7,108 nt of DNA from the NCBI GenBank assembly GCA_002482925.1, contig DLGX01000002.1, forward strand, positions 2,489-9,596. The letters are read 5' to 3'. The position numbers and the translations under genes are program-made. Every line of letters begins with the position of its first letter. The stretch's first letter is position 1. Positions 1-6,241 of this stretch are shown one piece after another. The notes beneath the pieces were generated by a model. It did not search any database. It was not told the DNA's origin and worked only from the letters and a program-made list of their open reading frames with translations. The DNA comes from Candidatus Saccharibacteria bacterium UBA7683 (GTDB taxonomy: Bacteria > Patescibacteriota > Saccharimonadia > Saccharimonadales > UBA7683).

Positions 1-717
1 GACCGACAAGTGCGCGAAGTATCAAAAGCAAATGGCGAAATAACGCTTTGCCTCGGTGCGCGTCAACCACGCTGGCCAGAAAACCATTGGCCTGATTGGG
101 CGTGGAATCTTACAAAAAAACAGCGTAGCGATGCACTCTTAAAATTCATACGCGTGGTTATAAAGCGGTACCGTGACAACCCAGCAATTATTAGTTGGCA
201 GCTTGAAAATGAAGCACTGCTTGAATCGTTTGGGCAGCGGAGCGAAGTCGACCGAAAACGCCTTATGTTAGAGTTTGATCTTGTGAAACGTATCGATCCT
301 ACACGACCAACCATTATGACTACCAGCACTTCGTGGGGAATTCCTTTTAGAAAGCCCATTCCTGACTTTGTAGGATTTTCGTTATACAACATTGTATTCA
401 ACAAAGGAAAGTACCGCCGTTCACTATATTTTCCATTTATATTTAAACTACGCGCAGTGGTGATAAAAATTATTCATGGCAGACGCAGCTTTATACATGA
501 ACTTCAGCTTGAGCCATGGGGACCAAAAGCAATTTGGGAAATGCCAGTTTCAGAGCAAGACAAATCTATGGGTGCTCGGCAGATTGTTAAAAATCTAGAC
601 ATTGCAAAATCTATCAACCTTTACCCGATAGATTTATGGGGAGGCGAATGGTGGTACTGGCGAACGCAAAACGGTGACACTACTATAGCTAAAGCCGTAA
701 AAAACAATCTGAAGTAA
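1..717 (+). CDS. Clan GH-A (cellulase/GH5-like) glycoside hydrolase, 5'-truncated by window
   Basis: This is the C-terminal part of a TIM-barrel glycosidase that would cleave glycosidic bonds by a retaining mechanism. The frame is open from base 1 (residues D-R-Q precede a GTG at base 10), so the real start lies upstream. Counting from base 1, residues 61-78 carry the clan GH-A strand-4 signature, WQLENEALLESFG, whose Asn70-Glu71 pair would hold the acid/base. A later strand, FIHELQLEPWG (164-174), offers Glu167 or Glu171 as the nucleophile. Tryptophan-rich segments (WPENHWPDWAW near the start, WGGEWWYWR near the end) fit a sugar-binding cleft. The exact GH family and substrate cannot be read from this fragment, and neither can a signal peptide. 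The stop at 715-717 directly abuts the stop of the convergent glycosyltransferase gene, with no spacer. Clan assignment is fairly sure; family is not. Confidence 0.75.
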   Translation, partial: DRQVREVSKANGEITLCLGARQPRWPENHWPDWAWNLTKKQRSDALLKFIRVVIKRYRDNPAIISWQLENEALLESFGQRSEVDRKRLMLEFDLVKRIDPTRPTIMTTSTSWGIPFRKPIPDFVGFSLYNIVFNKGKYRRSLYFPFIFKLRAVVIKIIHGRRSFIHELQLEPWGPKAIWEMPVSEQDKSMGARQIVKNLDIAKSINLYPIDLWGGEWWYWRTQNGDTTIAKAVKNNLK

Positions 718-1461
718 CTACTTCATGACATGATCTGACATGTCATATTCTTCAGGATGGTACTTTTTACCACGGATACGTGCGTATTCTGCTTTGAAGT
801 AAGTGGCAACAACCTTCTTCCAGCCGCCATTTTCAAGCCTTCTTACAGAAAAATACACATACTGCCTACTGAGACTCTTAAACTTTCCAGAAGCCTTGTA
901 CGCCCGCTTAGAATAGTCGAAATCTTCGTTATACAAAATTGATTCATTAAACCCACCAATTTTTTCATGTACGTTACGTTTTACCAACCCGACTGCACCT
1001 GGAATAAGCGGTATGCCTTTAAGCTTAAAACTTGCGCGTTGATACGACTGCGCAAGCGAAGTGAGAATTTTGAAAAATACGTTTTTTGTTTGTGCCTTAT
1101 ACCCAAGTGCTGCAATTTCAAATTCAGGATTCGCAGAAAGTAGAGTCGTAAGCTCTGTAACAAAATTTTCTGGAATTAATGTATCTGCATCTAAAAAAAC
1201 TAACCACGTGCCGTGTGCAACTTTAGCACCAGCGTTTCGAGCACGAGAAACACCTTCAGCAATACCAGAAACAACTATTAAACCTTTTGGTTTATAACTA
1301 CTTAGAATATCGAGCGTGCCGTCGTGTGACCCGTTATCTACCGCTATAACTTCAAGTAAACTTGTTGACTGGCTGACTAGTTGGTCAAGTAGTCTTTCTA
1401 CTGTGCCAGCTTCGTTTAAACAAGGAATCACTACTGATATAAGTGGTTTTTTGTTATTCAT
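718..1461 (-). CDS. Family 2 glycosyltransferase (GT-A fold)
   Basis: This 247-residue protein would transfer a sugar from a nucleotide-sugar donor to a glycan or lipid acceptor, probably at the inner face of the membrane during envelope polysaccharide or glycolipid synthesis. It has the full GT2 motif order: SVVIPCLNE at 9-17, VDNGSHDGT at 41-49 for nucleotide binding, SRARNAGA at 72-79, and the metal-binding DxD as Asp91-Ala-Asp93 in LVFLDADT. These are followed by GGFNE at 169-173 and the catalytic-base motif NEDFDYSKR at 178-186. No convincing transmembrane helix is seen; residues about 128-160 are somewhat hydrophobic and could touch the membrane. It is the second gene of an operon: its ATG overlaps the TAA of the upstream alpha/beta hydrolase by one base (TAATG), with a weak GGAAG about 10 nt upstream, so coupling is likely. 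Donor and acceptor cannot be read from the sequence. Confidence 0.92.
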   Translation of the reverse strand: MNNKKPLISVVIPCLNEAGTVERLLDQLVSQSTSLLEVIAVDNGSHDGTLDILSSYKPKGLIVVSGIAEGVSRARNAGAKVAHGTWLVFLDADTLIPENFVTELTTLLSANPEFEIAALGYKAQTKNVFFKILTSLAQSYQRASFKLKGIPLIPGAVGLVKRNVHEKIGGFNESILYNEDFDYSKRAYKASGKFKSLSRQYVYFSVRRLENGGWKKVVATYFKAEYARIRGKKYHPEEYDMSDHVMK

Positions 1462-2279
1462 TAATTAGATTCTTCCATAAATTTTTGAATGCTTTCTACG
1501 GCTTCGTCAATGTGTTCAAGTGGCAAGAAGTGGCCTGCTTTCGGAATTCTAACCAAGCTGGCTTTGAGGGCATTGGCAAATATTTCGATACCAGAAAGGG
1601 TAGTGAGCGAATCTCTGTCGCCGTGCAGAACAAGCGTAGGGATTCGCACGTTTTTTGCGGCCTTCATGTGATCAAAATAAAATATAGATTCACCGCTTTC
1701 AGACCATGTTTTAAACGAGTACTTGGCATTATTTTGAGCTTTTAGATACTTAACGGCGTACGAAGCATCGTTTCGTTTTCTGGAATTAAGCAAAAATGTT
1801 GTCAGATTATACAAACGCGCATTAACTAGTGCGTTGGCAATCTTTACAGGCATTTTAGTTCCAACGCCATTAATAGTTTTTATGAGCCGTTGAATATACG
1901 TAGTAAATTCAGGTATTGGATTAAGCAGCACCAGCTTCTGTACACGGGTATCAGTTGTTGCAAGAGTAAGAGCGATCGCGCTTCCTAGCGAATGACCCAT
2001 TACTATGTACTGAGAATAGCTCAGCTCATCCATTAAGCTTTTAAGATGCTGTACGTAATTTTCAATGGTATGAGAAACATCAAGCTCCTTCGATTCACCG
2101 AATCCTGGTAAATCAGGAATAATAACCACAGTTTGAAGCTTTTTAGCAAGCGCGCTTAAGCCTTCATGATCACCGCCATGCCCGTGGATCATCAACAGAG
2201 GTAGTTGAGTAGGTTCAACTACTTGTGGTCGGTACACAAAGTACACCGTACCATTAAATTCATGCCGCAAATGTTTCAT
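1461..2279 (-). CDS. Alpha/beta hydrolase (esterase/lipase-like)
   Basis: This 272-residue serine hydrolase of the alpha/beta fold has a complete apparent catalytic triad. Ser97 sits in the nucleophile elbow GHSLGS (95-100), the acid is Asp223 in LHGDRDSL, and the base is His250 in AGHFLPLE. The oxyanion-hole loop HGHGG lies at 32-36, followed by the typical DLPGFGES at 56-63. Residues about 125-205 form a helical, lysine-rich stretch that would be the lid covering the active site. There is no signal peptide, so it is probably cytoplasmic. The ATG at 2277-2279 is preceded by AGGA with an 8-nt gap, a usable Shine-Dalgarno sequence; other nearby ATGs upstream are out of frame. It is the first gene of a two-gene unit with the GT2 gene. 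The substrate is unknown: an ester, thioester or amide are all possible for this fold. Confidence 0.9.
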   Translation of the reverse strand: MKHLRHEFNGTVYFVYRPQVVEPTQLPLLMIHGHGGDHEGLSALAKKLQTVVIIPDLPGFGESKELDVSHTIENYVQHLKSLMDELSYSQYIVMGHSLGSAIALTLATTDTRVQKLVLLNPIPEFTTYIQRLIKTINGVGTKMPVKIANALVNARLYNLTTFLLNSRKRNDASYAVKYLKAQNNAKYSFKTWSESGESIFYFDHMKAAKNVRIPTLVLHGDRDSLTTLSGIEIFANALKASLVRIPKAGHFLPLEHIDEAVESIQKFMEESN

Positions 2280-2304
2280 TCATTTCATCCTACCACGCCA
2301 AACC

Positions 2305-2310
2305 GTTATA
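2305..2310 (-). promoter_or_regulatory. Candidate -10 box for the alpha/beta hydrolase-GT2 operon
   Basis: Read on the minus strand this is TATAAC, five of six matches to TATAAT. Transcription would start about 7 nt downstream and leave a leader of roughly 20 nt containing AGGA, so this operon would be translated with a Shine-Dalgarno sequence. It overlaps the smpB -10 on the other strand (2307-2312), so both promoters could not be occupied at once. No good -35 is visible. Confidence 0.4.
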
Positions 2311-2312
2311 CT
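2307..2312 (+). promoter_or_regulatory. Candidate -10 box for smpB, implying a near-leaderless mRNA
   Basis: TATACT (five of six to consensus) ends 10 nt before the smpB ATG. A start site 6-7 nt downstream would leave only about 3-4 nt of leader, with no room for a Shine-Dalgarno sequence. The -35 at optimal spacing (TTCATC, 2284-2289) is weak. An 8-bp palindrome, TAGTACTA, covers 2312-2319, around the expected start site. Confidence 0.5.
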
Positions 2313-2322
2313 AGTACTATTC

Positions 2323-2784
2323 ATGAAGAAAAAGTCAGCAAAACCAGATGCAATCATTAATCGGCGAGCCCGATTTGATTACGAACTCGGCGAAACAATT
2401 TCAGCCGGGTTAATGCTGACAGGCGCTGAGGTTCGCGGTGCACGACTTGGTCATGTGCGCCTAACTGGCGCGTACGCCAACATTAAACAAGGCGAACTCT
2501 GGCTCACCAACATGAGTATTTCTATTCCAGATACCGCCAGAAAATTAGACGAAGAAAAAGAAAATTCCTCACCTCGTAAATTACTAGTTACAAAGAAAGA
2601 GCTTACCCGAATCGAAGAAGCCAAAAAACAAGGCCTCACAATAGTGCCAACCAGGTTGTTTAATCAAGGTAGGTTCATAAAAATTGAACTCAGCCTCGCT
2701 AAAGGTAAAAAAGATTATGACAAACGCGAAACAATTAAACGTCGCCAGCAAGACCGCGACGCCCAGAGAGAAGTTAAGCGGTGA
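2323..2784 (+). CDS. smpB: SsrA (tmRNA)-binding protein SmpB
   Basis: SmpB binds tmRNA and delivers it to stalled ribosomes for trans-translation, where it mimics the codon-anticodon part of a tRNA. The 153-residue length is normal for the family (about 150-160). Visible family landmarks are NRRARFDYEL at 13-22, SAGLMLTGAEVRGARLG at 27-43 (the conserved AG-x-x-L-x-G-x-E-V core) and GAYANIKQGELWL just after it. These are followed by PRKLLVTKKEL mid-protein, the VPTRLFNQGRFIKIELSLAKGKK strand region, and a basic C-terminal tail starting GKKDYDKRE at 128-136 that inserts into the mRNA channel. The ATG at 2323 follows a -10-like box by 10 nt, so the message may be leaderless. Its TGA overlaps the GTG of the Nudix gene by 4 nt. 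The tmRNA gene (ssrA), often close by in other genomes, is not seen in this window. Confidence 0.97.
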   Translation: MKKKSAKPDAIINRRARFDYELGETISAGLMLTGAEVRGARLGHVRLTGAYANIKQGELWLTNMSISIPDTARKLDEEKENSSPRKLLVTKKELTRIEEAKKQGLTIVPTRLFNQGRFIKIELSLAKGKKDYDKRETIKRRQQDRDAQREVKR

Positions 2785-3287
2785 GCAATGAATTAATTTT
2801 TGTAGTTGATGAAAATAATAACCCTCTAGAGCCACTACCCCGAAAAGAAGCAATAGCCAAAAGGTTTTACTGTAGGGTCAGCTCTGTTACAGTGATTAAC
2901 CCAGAAAACAAAACCGTACTCTGTCAGAGACGATCTGAAACTAAAGATGAGCGGCCTGGATTCTGGATTACAGAATTCGGTGGAAAATCAGATCCAGGCG
3001 AAGACAGCCTTGTCACAGCCAAACGGGAGCTCGAGGAAGAAATTGGTATCAACGCCAGAACAGAAGATCTTAAGTTTTTTATACTGGATAAATCTGAAGA
3101 ACGAAGACAGTTTGGGTATTTTTACTATTTGAATTATCGAGGCGATGATACAAGTCTAAAACCAGACCCCGTTGAAGTTTCCGAAGTAAAATGGTTCCCG
3201 ATTGCAGAGGCAATCAAATTATTGGAAACCGACCCAAAATGGTATTCCTACGGAAAAGATATACCACTCTTAAGATCACTTATTTAA
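2781..3287 (+). CDS. Nudix hydrolase, YfcD/IPP-isomerase-like subgroup
   Basis: This 168-residue protein has a perfect Nudix box at residues 68-90 (pattern G-x5-E-x7-R-E-U-x-E-E-x-G-U). The key residues are Gly68, Glu74, Arg82, Glu83, Glu86, Glu87 and Gly89, which bind Mg2+ and hydrolyse a nucleoside diphosphate linked to another group. The N-terminal VVDENNNPL (8-16), VLCQRRSETKD (46-56) and PGFWITEFGG (59-68) resemble the YfcD/Idi branch. The His-Arg that usually opens the second strand of that branch is not evident here (FYCRVSS instead). A pyrophosphohydrolase is more likely than a true isopentenyl-diphosphate isomerase; the substrate is unknown. The start is GTG inside the smpB stop (GTGA, 4-nt overlap), which implies coupled translation; the ATG at 2788 is out of frame. 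The gene is convergent with the next one, 19 bp away. Confidence 0.9.
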   Translation: MSNELIFVVDENNNPLEPLPRKEAIAKRFYCRVSSVTVINPENKTVLCQRRSETKDERPGFWITEFGGKSDPGEDSLVTAKRELEEEIGINARTEDLKFFILDKSEERRQFGYFYYLNYRGDDTSLKPDPVEVSEVKWFPIAEAIKLLETDPKWYSYGKDIPLLRSLI

Positions 3288-3306
3288 AATTTGGGAGCGC
3301 TAATAG

Positions 3307-4317
3307 CTAGTTTGCAACGCCGAGTGCTTCTCTGATCAAAGCTGTTTGTAAATATATATTATTCATAGCAGCATGATGAGCATCAAGTGGCCTAGCAGTA
3401 ACACGTGAACCAAAAGTTGCAGAAAGTTCAGCTACTGCATGCTCCGTGACCCCATCAACGTTAAACTCACTTTTTGTGCCCCAGCTTGCAACATACTTGG
3501 CATCTGGTTGCGCTTCTAATGCTTTGCCAGTTTCTTCGTAGTAGCTAGACCCGGTGATGCCTAGGCCCACAGCAATATTTGAAAGACGCATTATACCCAG
3601 ACCGTAGCCAATTAACTGCGGAGAGTCTTTACGGGCGTCAATAAACTGCTCAAAACCACTCTCTTCTACATATTCCGCCATCGGTTTGCCAGTAGAGTTA
3701 AACGCAGTCACGAGTCTCAGACCGCCAAATAGTTTCCACTTCTTAAACCAATCAACAGCGCGTGCAGTATCATATACCACTGCTGTAGCTACTTCCTGAT
3801 CGGCTCGCTGCATTATGTCAGCAGTGGCTACTTCGCCGTACGAATAACCAAACTGATCTATTTTTTCAATTCCTTCTTCGTCAAGATGTTTTAAAATAGG
3901 GTCAGTTGTTGGAGAAAAATTACTACTTGCAACTACCGGTAGCTGGTGAAGCTTTAGTAGACGACTCTTAGCTGTAAACGGTGCGCTAGGGTTCCCGTAG
4001 GCAAGTATTCTGCGCCCTGGGTTTGCGTTAGCAATGGTAGCAATTTGTACGCGTTGGTTCGGATCGAGCGAATTAGCCATAGCTACGTTTACGAGCAGTG
4101 CGCGTCGCGGATCGTAGTCTTTTGGTCGAATATCAAGTACCTGGAGCGGCTTGTAACCATCATATTGCTTAACAGCAAGATTATTTGCTCCGGTACTCTC
4201 TAAGAAATCGCCGTATGTGGGGAAGTCTCTGGCTTGCGACTCAGCTAAATCACCAATTTCTGCCGCTAAATCAGCTTCGAAATCATATTTTGCAGCCAGA
4301 AGATCAGCAACAGACAT
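3307..4317 (-). CDS. Divergent alpha/beta-hydrolase-fold protein of unknown function
   Basis: I do not recognise a named family for this 336-residue protein. It looks like an alpha/beta hydrolase. A hydrophobic strand leads into FGYSYGE at 156-162, a GxSxG nucleophile elbow with Ser159. AVVYDTARAV at about 178-187 could be the next strand, and WGTKSEFNVDG at 279-289 could supply the acid (Glu284 or Asp288). LDAHHAAMNN at 311-320 would supply the base (His314 or His315). The usual HG oxyanion loop is not obvious; AYGNPSAPF (106-114) is in about the right place. The first 50 residues are acidic and helical, without a signal peptide. It has its own promoter in the 82-bp gap shared with the kinase-like gene, and a leaderless or near-leaderless start at 4315-4317. 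Esterase, lipase or peptidase activity are all possible, and the triad is inferred by position only. Confidence 0.65.
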   Translation of the reverse strand: MSVADLLAAKYDFEADLAAEIGDLAESQARDFPTYGDFLESTGANNLAVKQYDGYKPLQVLDIRPKDYDPRRALLVNVAMANSLDPNQRVQIATIANANPGRRILAYGNPSAPFTAKSRLLKLHQLPVVASSNFSPTTDPILKHLDEEGIEKIDQFGYSYGEVATADIMQRADQEVATAVVYDTARAVDWFKKWKLFGGLRLVTAFNSTGKPMAEYVEESGFEQFIDARKDSPQLIGYGLGIMRLSNIAVGLGITGSSYYEETGKALEAQPDAKYVASWGTKSEFNVDGVTEHAVAELSATFGSRVTARPLDAHHAAMNNIYLQTALIREALGVAN

Positions 4318-4322
4318 ATTGT

Positions 4323-4346
4323 TTGTACATTACAATGTTTTAACAT
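4323..4346. repeat. Two adjacent short inverted repeats in the divergent promoter region
   Basis: TTGTA-CAT-TACAA (4323-4335) and ATGTT-TT-AACAT (4335-4346) are each perfect 5-bp-arm inverted repeats and share one base. They cover the -10 and spacer of the leftward promoter, where a dimeric repressor would bind. The arms are short and AT-rich, so chance is a real alternative. Confidence 0.3.
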
Positions 4347-4355
4347 AAAAGTCTA
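4327..4355 (-). promoter_or_regulatory. Candidate sigma70-type promoter for the 3307-4317 gene
   Basis: On the minus strand, TAGACT (4350-4355, four of six to TTGACA) is separated by exactly 17 bp from TAATGT (4327-4332, a weak TATAAT match). The -10 ends 9 nt before the ATG, giving a predicted leader of about 2-3 nt and no ribosome binding site. Two short inverted repeats lie in or beside it: TTGTA-CAT-TACAA (4323-4335) over the -10 and ATGTT-TT-AACAT (4335-4346) in the spacer. Confidence 0.5.
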
Positions 4356-4385
4356 GTGCATTATCAAGAACACCAAGCTTTGTGG

Positions 4386-4391
4386 TATAGT
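4386..4391 (+). promoter_or_regulatory. Candidate -10 box for the cytidylate-kinase-like gene
   Basis: TATAGT (five of six to consensus) ends 8 nt before the ATG at 4400, so the mRNA would begin at or within about 2 nt of the start codon. No Shine-Dalgarno sequence fits in the remaining TTCATCTA. The best upstream hexamer, TTATCA (4361-4366), sits at a poor 19-bp spacing. Confidence 0.5.
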
Positions 4392-4399
4392 TTCATCTA

Positions 4400-5371
4400 A
4401 TGGTTGATTTTTCAGATCTCGTAGCATCGAACAAATTATGGATTGTGGAATGCAATGGAACGCCAAGAAGCGGTAAAGGTACGATTACAAGTGGACTCGC
4501 AGCGAATATTTCTGGGGCGGCGCTTGAAGAAACCGGCATCGACTATAGAGCAGTGACTTTTTGCCTATTAGAAAAGAATGTTATTGCCGAAACCTCAACT
4601 TTAGAAGAAATACTTGCCTCCATAGAAAATCTTTCGGCTGAAGAGGTCGCAGCATTTGTAAATCGAAGACAAGAAATTATAGATAACAATCAACAAAAAG
4701 AACTCTACGGGAATATAGTGAGTTCACTTGTTGGTAAGGTAGGCCAGCATCCGAAAGTTAGAGTTGCGGTAAAAAATGCATTTAGAATCAGGGTTGAAAA
4801 ACATACGACAGACCCAAATACGCATATACTCTTTATAGATGGCCGGGATCTTATTAAAGTGATTAAAGACTTACCTGGAATTAATACGCTCATTCGTTTA
4901 TTTATCGACTGCCAACCTTTTGTTGCCGCTATTAGAGAAGCACGTAGACAAAATATCGATATAAGCGATCCGAATAATGATGGGTGGTACAGATCTGCGC
5001 TACATAACATCAGAGAACGACAACACGCTGATGAATCACGAAAAATTGATCCTGTGGCAGTAGATAAAGATGCAATCAATTACTGGTATAACGTAGCCGT
5101 AGAATATGAAACCGCAGAAAGGCTTTCAAAAAAGCAAAACATTAGCTTTGCCAAGGCTGCCGATATAACAGCATCACACAACGACTTTCGTGCAGATGGT
5201 CGTTATGGAGTAGGAGCAAAAGCAGTTAAAGAAAATAGGCAAGTCTACTTTGACACAACAGAAATAGACAAAGCCACAATGCTTAACTTGGTGCAACGCA
5301 TGATAGAAGAATCACTAGAAATGCATGAAGGCAATTACACCGAACAATCTGGTCAACTTATAGAAAGCTAG
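4400..5371 (+). CDS. Cytidylate-kinase-like P-loop protein with two extra segments
   Basis: This 323-residue protein follows the motif order of (d)CMP kinase, which phosphorylates CMP to CDP with ATP. It has a P-loop GTPRSGKGT at 20-28 (Lys26), [11 protein letters not shown] at 44-54 matching the family's DTGxxYRAVT, and FRIRVEKH before IDGRDL at 146-151 (family DGRD). IREARRQN at 178-185 is the arginine-rich lid. [16 protein letters not shown] at 204-219 (family RDxxDxxR...P) has Asp211 and Arg214 where the nucleotide contacts fall. It ends YFDTTEID at about 284-291, like the family's IDTT. Normal Cmk is about 220 residues; here there is extra length at about 58-125 and about 220-282, the latter acidic and helical. 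It could be the organism's Cmk or a paralogue with a different phosphate acceptor. The start at 4400 is supported by the -10 box 8 nt upstream. It is divergent from the unassigned hydrolase and 37 bp from xth. Confidence 0.75.
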   Translation: MVDFSDLVASNKLWIVECNGTPRSGKGTITSGLAANISGAALEETGIDYRAVTFCLLEKNVIAETSTLEEILASIENLSAEEVAAFVNRRQEIIDNNQQKELYGNIVSSLVGKVGQHPKVRVAVKNAFRIRVEKHTTDPNTHILFIDGRDLIKVIKDLPGINTLIRLFIDCQPFVAAIREARRQNIDISDPNNDGWYRSALHNIRERQHADESRKIDPVAVDKDAINYWYNVAVEYETAERLSKKQNISFAKAADITASHNDFRADGRYGVGAKAVKENRQVYFDTTEIDKATMLNLVQRMIEESLEMHEGNYTEQSGQLIES

Positions 5372-5395
5372 GAATAATCCGCTTACGGCGTACTG

Positions 5396-5401
5396 TATAC
5401 T
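5396..5401 (+). promoter_or_regulatory. Candidate -10 box for xth
   Basis: TATACT, the same hexamer as before smpB, ends 7 nt before the ATG at 5409, which predicts an mRNA beginning at the start codon. It lies in the 37-bp gap after the kinase-like gene, so xth probably has its own promoter despite being co-oriented. No -35 match is visible at 16-18 bp. Confidence 0.5.
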
Positions 5402-5408
5402 GTTATTC

Positions 5409-6206
5409 ATGAAGTTATATTCTTGGAACGTAAACGGTATTCGGGCAGTTGTTAAAAAAGGGGAGTTTGTTAAGTTCATAGAAAAACACCAGCCAGATGT
5501 TTTATGCCTACAAGAAACTAAGGCAGAACAAGGCCAGGCAGAAATAGATTTAACAGGCTACGAAGAATACTGGAACAGCGCTAAGAAAAAAGGTTATAGC
5601 GGAACTGCTATTTTCACTAAAATTAAGCCGCTGTCTGTACGTAACGGGTTTCCTGAAGAAATTATTAAAGAATACAAACTTACGGGCGATTCGTATGGCG
5701 ACCCCAACGACGAAGGCCGAGTAATTGCAGCCGAGTTTGATAATTATTATGTAGTGACTGTCTACACACCCAACTCAAAAGGCGATTTAAGCCGACTCAA
5801 CCTACGCCATCAGCACTGGGATCCAGCGTTTTTAGCATATGTAAAACAGCTCGAAACCAATAAACCTGTTCTTTTCTGTGGAGATCTTAATGTTGCACAC
5901 ACCGAAGACGACCTAGCTAACCCCAAGCCTAACGTTGGCAAACACGGTTTTACCAACGAAGAACGCGAACGTTTTGATGACTTTATTTCAGCTGGCTTTA
6001 TAGATACGTTCAGATTATTTACTGAGGGCAAAGGCCACTACAGCTGGTGGACTCACTGGGCAAATGCTCGGGCTAGAAATGTTGGCTGGCGAATAGATTA
6101 TTGGCTAGCTTCTGCAAGCTTAAAAGATGCCATTAAAGATTCTAAAATTCACGCTGATGTCATGGGCTCAGACCACTGCCCAGTTAGCATTGAAGTTAAC
6201 CTATAA
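5409..6206 (+). CDS. xth: Exodeoxyribonuclease III / class II AP endonuclease
   Basis: This enzyme cleaves DNA 5' to abasic sites in base-excision repair and has 3'-phosphodiesterase/exonuclease activity, using Mg2+. At 265 residues it is full length. All catalytic landmarks are present: WNVNGIR (6-12, Asn7), LQETK (34-38, metal ligand Glu36), VYTPNS (118-123, Tyr119), FCGDLNVAH (156-164, Asp159 and Asn161), [12 protein letters not shown] near 226-237, and the terminal GSDHCPV (253-259, Asp255 and His256). The form NVGWRIDY and the PNDEGRV segment (99-105) resemble the ExoA/APE1 branch. The ATG at 5409 is the natural start, since residues 1-12 are the conserved first strand; it is preceded by a -10-like box rather than a Shine-Dalgarno sequence. 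Function is secure. Confidence 0.97.
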   Translation: MKLYSWNVNGIRAVVKKGEFVKFIEKHQPDVLCLQETKAEQGQAEIDLTGYEEYWNSAKKKGYSGTAIFTKIKPLSVRNGFPEEIIKEYKLTGDSYGDPNDEGRVIAAEFDNYYVVTVYTPNSKGDLSRLNLRHQHWDPAFLAYVKQLETNKPVLFCGDLNVAHTEDDLANPKPNVGKHGFTNEERERFDDFISAGFIDTFRLFTEGKGHYSWWTHWANARARNVGWRIDYWLASASLKDAIKDSKIHADVMGSDHCPVSIEVNL

Positions 6207-6229
6207 ACTACAAGCTCGCTTACAAATGT

Positions 6230-6235
6230 TAAACT
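6230..6235 (+). promoter_or_regulatory. Candidate extended -10 box for the HAD phosphatase gene
   Basis: TAAACT, preceded by TGT, forms an extended -10 (TGnTAAACT, from 6227). It ends 6 nt before the ATG at 6242, so the transcript would start at the start codon. The extended TG may make up for the lack of a -35 match. Confidence 0.45.
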
Positions 6236-6241
6236 AGACTT

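Noticed and set aside
63..404. Minus-strand open frame of 113 codons inside the glycosidase
   Set aside because: It is antisense to a frame with clear glycosidase motifs and its translation is low-complexity and Ser/Arg-rich, typical of a shadow frame.
1443..1745. Plus-strand open frame of 100 codons across the hydrolase/GT2 junction
   Set aside because: It is antisense to the catalytic His and Asp segments of the alpha/beta hydrolase and has no family signal.
2280..2322. ssrA (tmRNA) gene next to smpB
   Set aside because: The gaps on either side of smpB are far too short (43 bp and none) and no tRNA-Ala-like ends are seen anywhere in the window.
3288..3306. Possible bidirectional terminator between the Nudix and hydrolase-fold genes
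   Set aside because: Only the 6-bp palindrome AGCGCT is present, with no stem of useful length and no U-tract.
4705..5079. Minus-strand open frame of 124 codons inside the kinase-like gene
   Set aside because: It lies opposite conserved kinase motifs (DGRD, lid) and shows no recognisable domain of its own.
6211..6220. Small hairpin AAGC-TC-GCTT after xth
   Set aside because: Four-base arms and a two-base loop are too short for a stable stem and no T-run follows, so it is not a credible terminator.
5380..6223. Shared heptamer CGCTTAC upstream of xth (5380-5386) and of the HAD gene (6217-6223)
   Set aside because: Its distance to the -10 differs between the two sites (9 versus 6 nt between) and it is absent from the other promoters, so it is probably chance.
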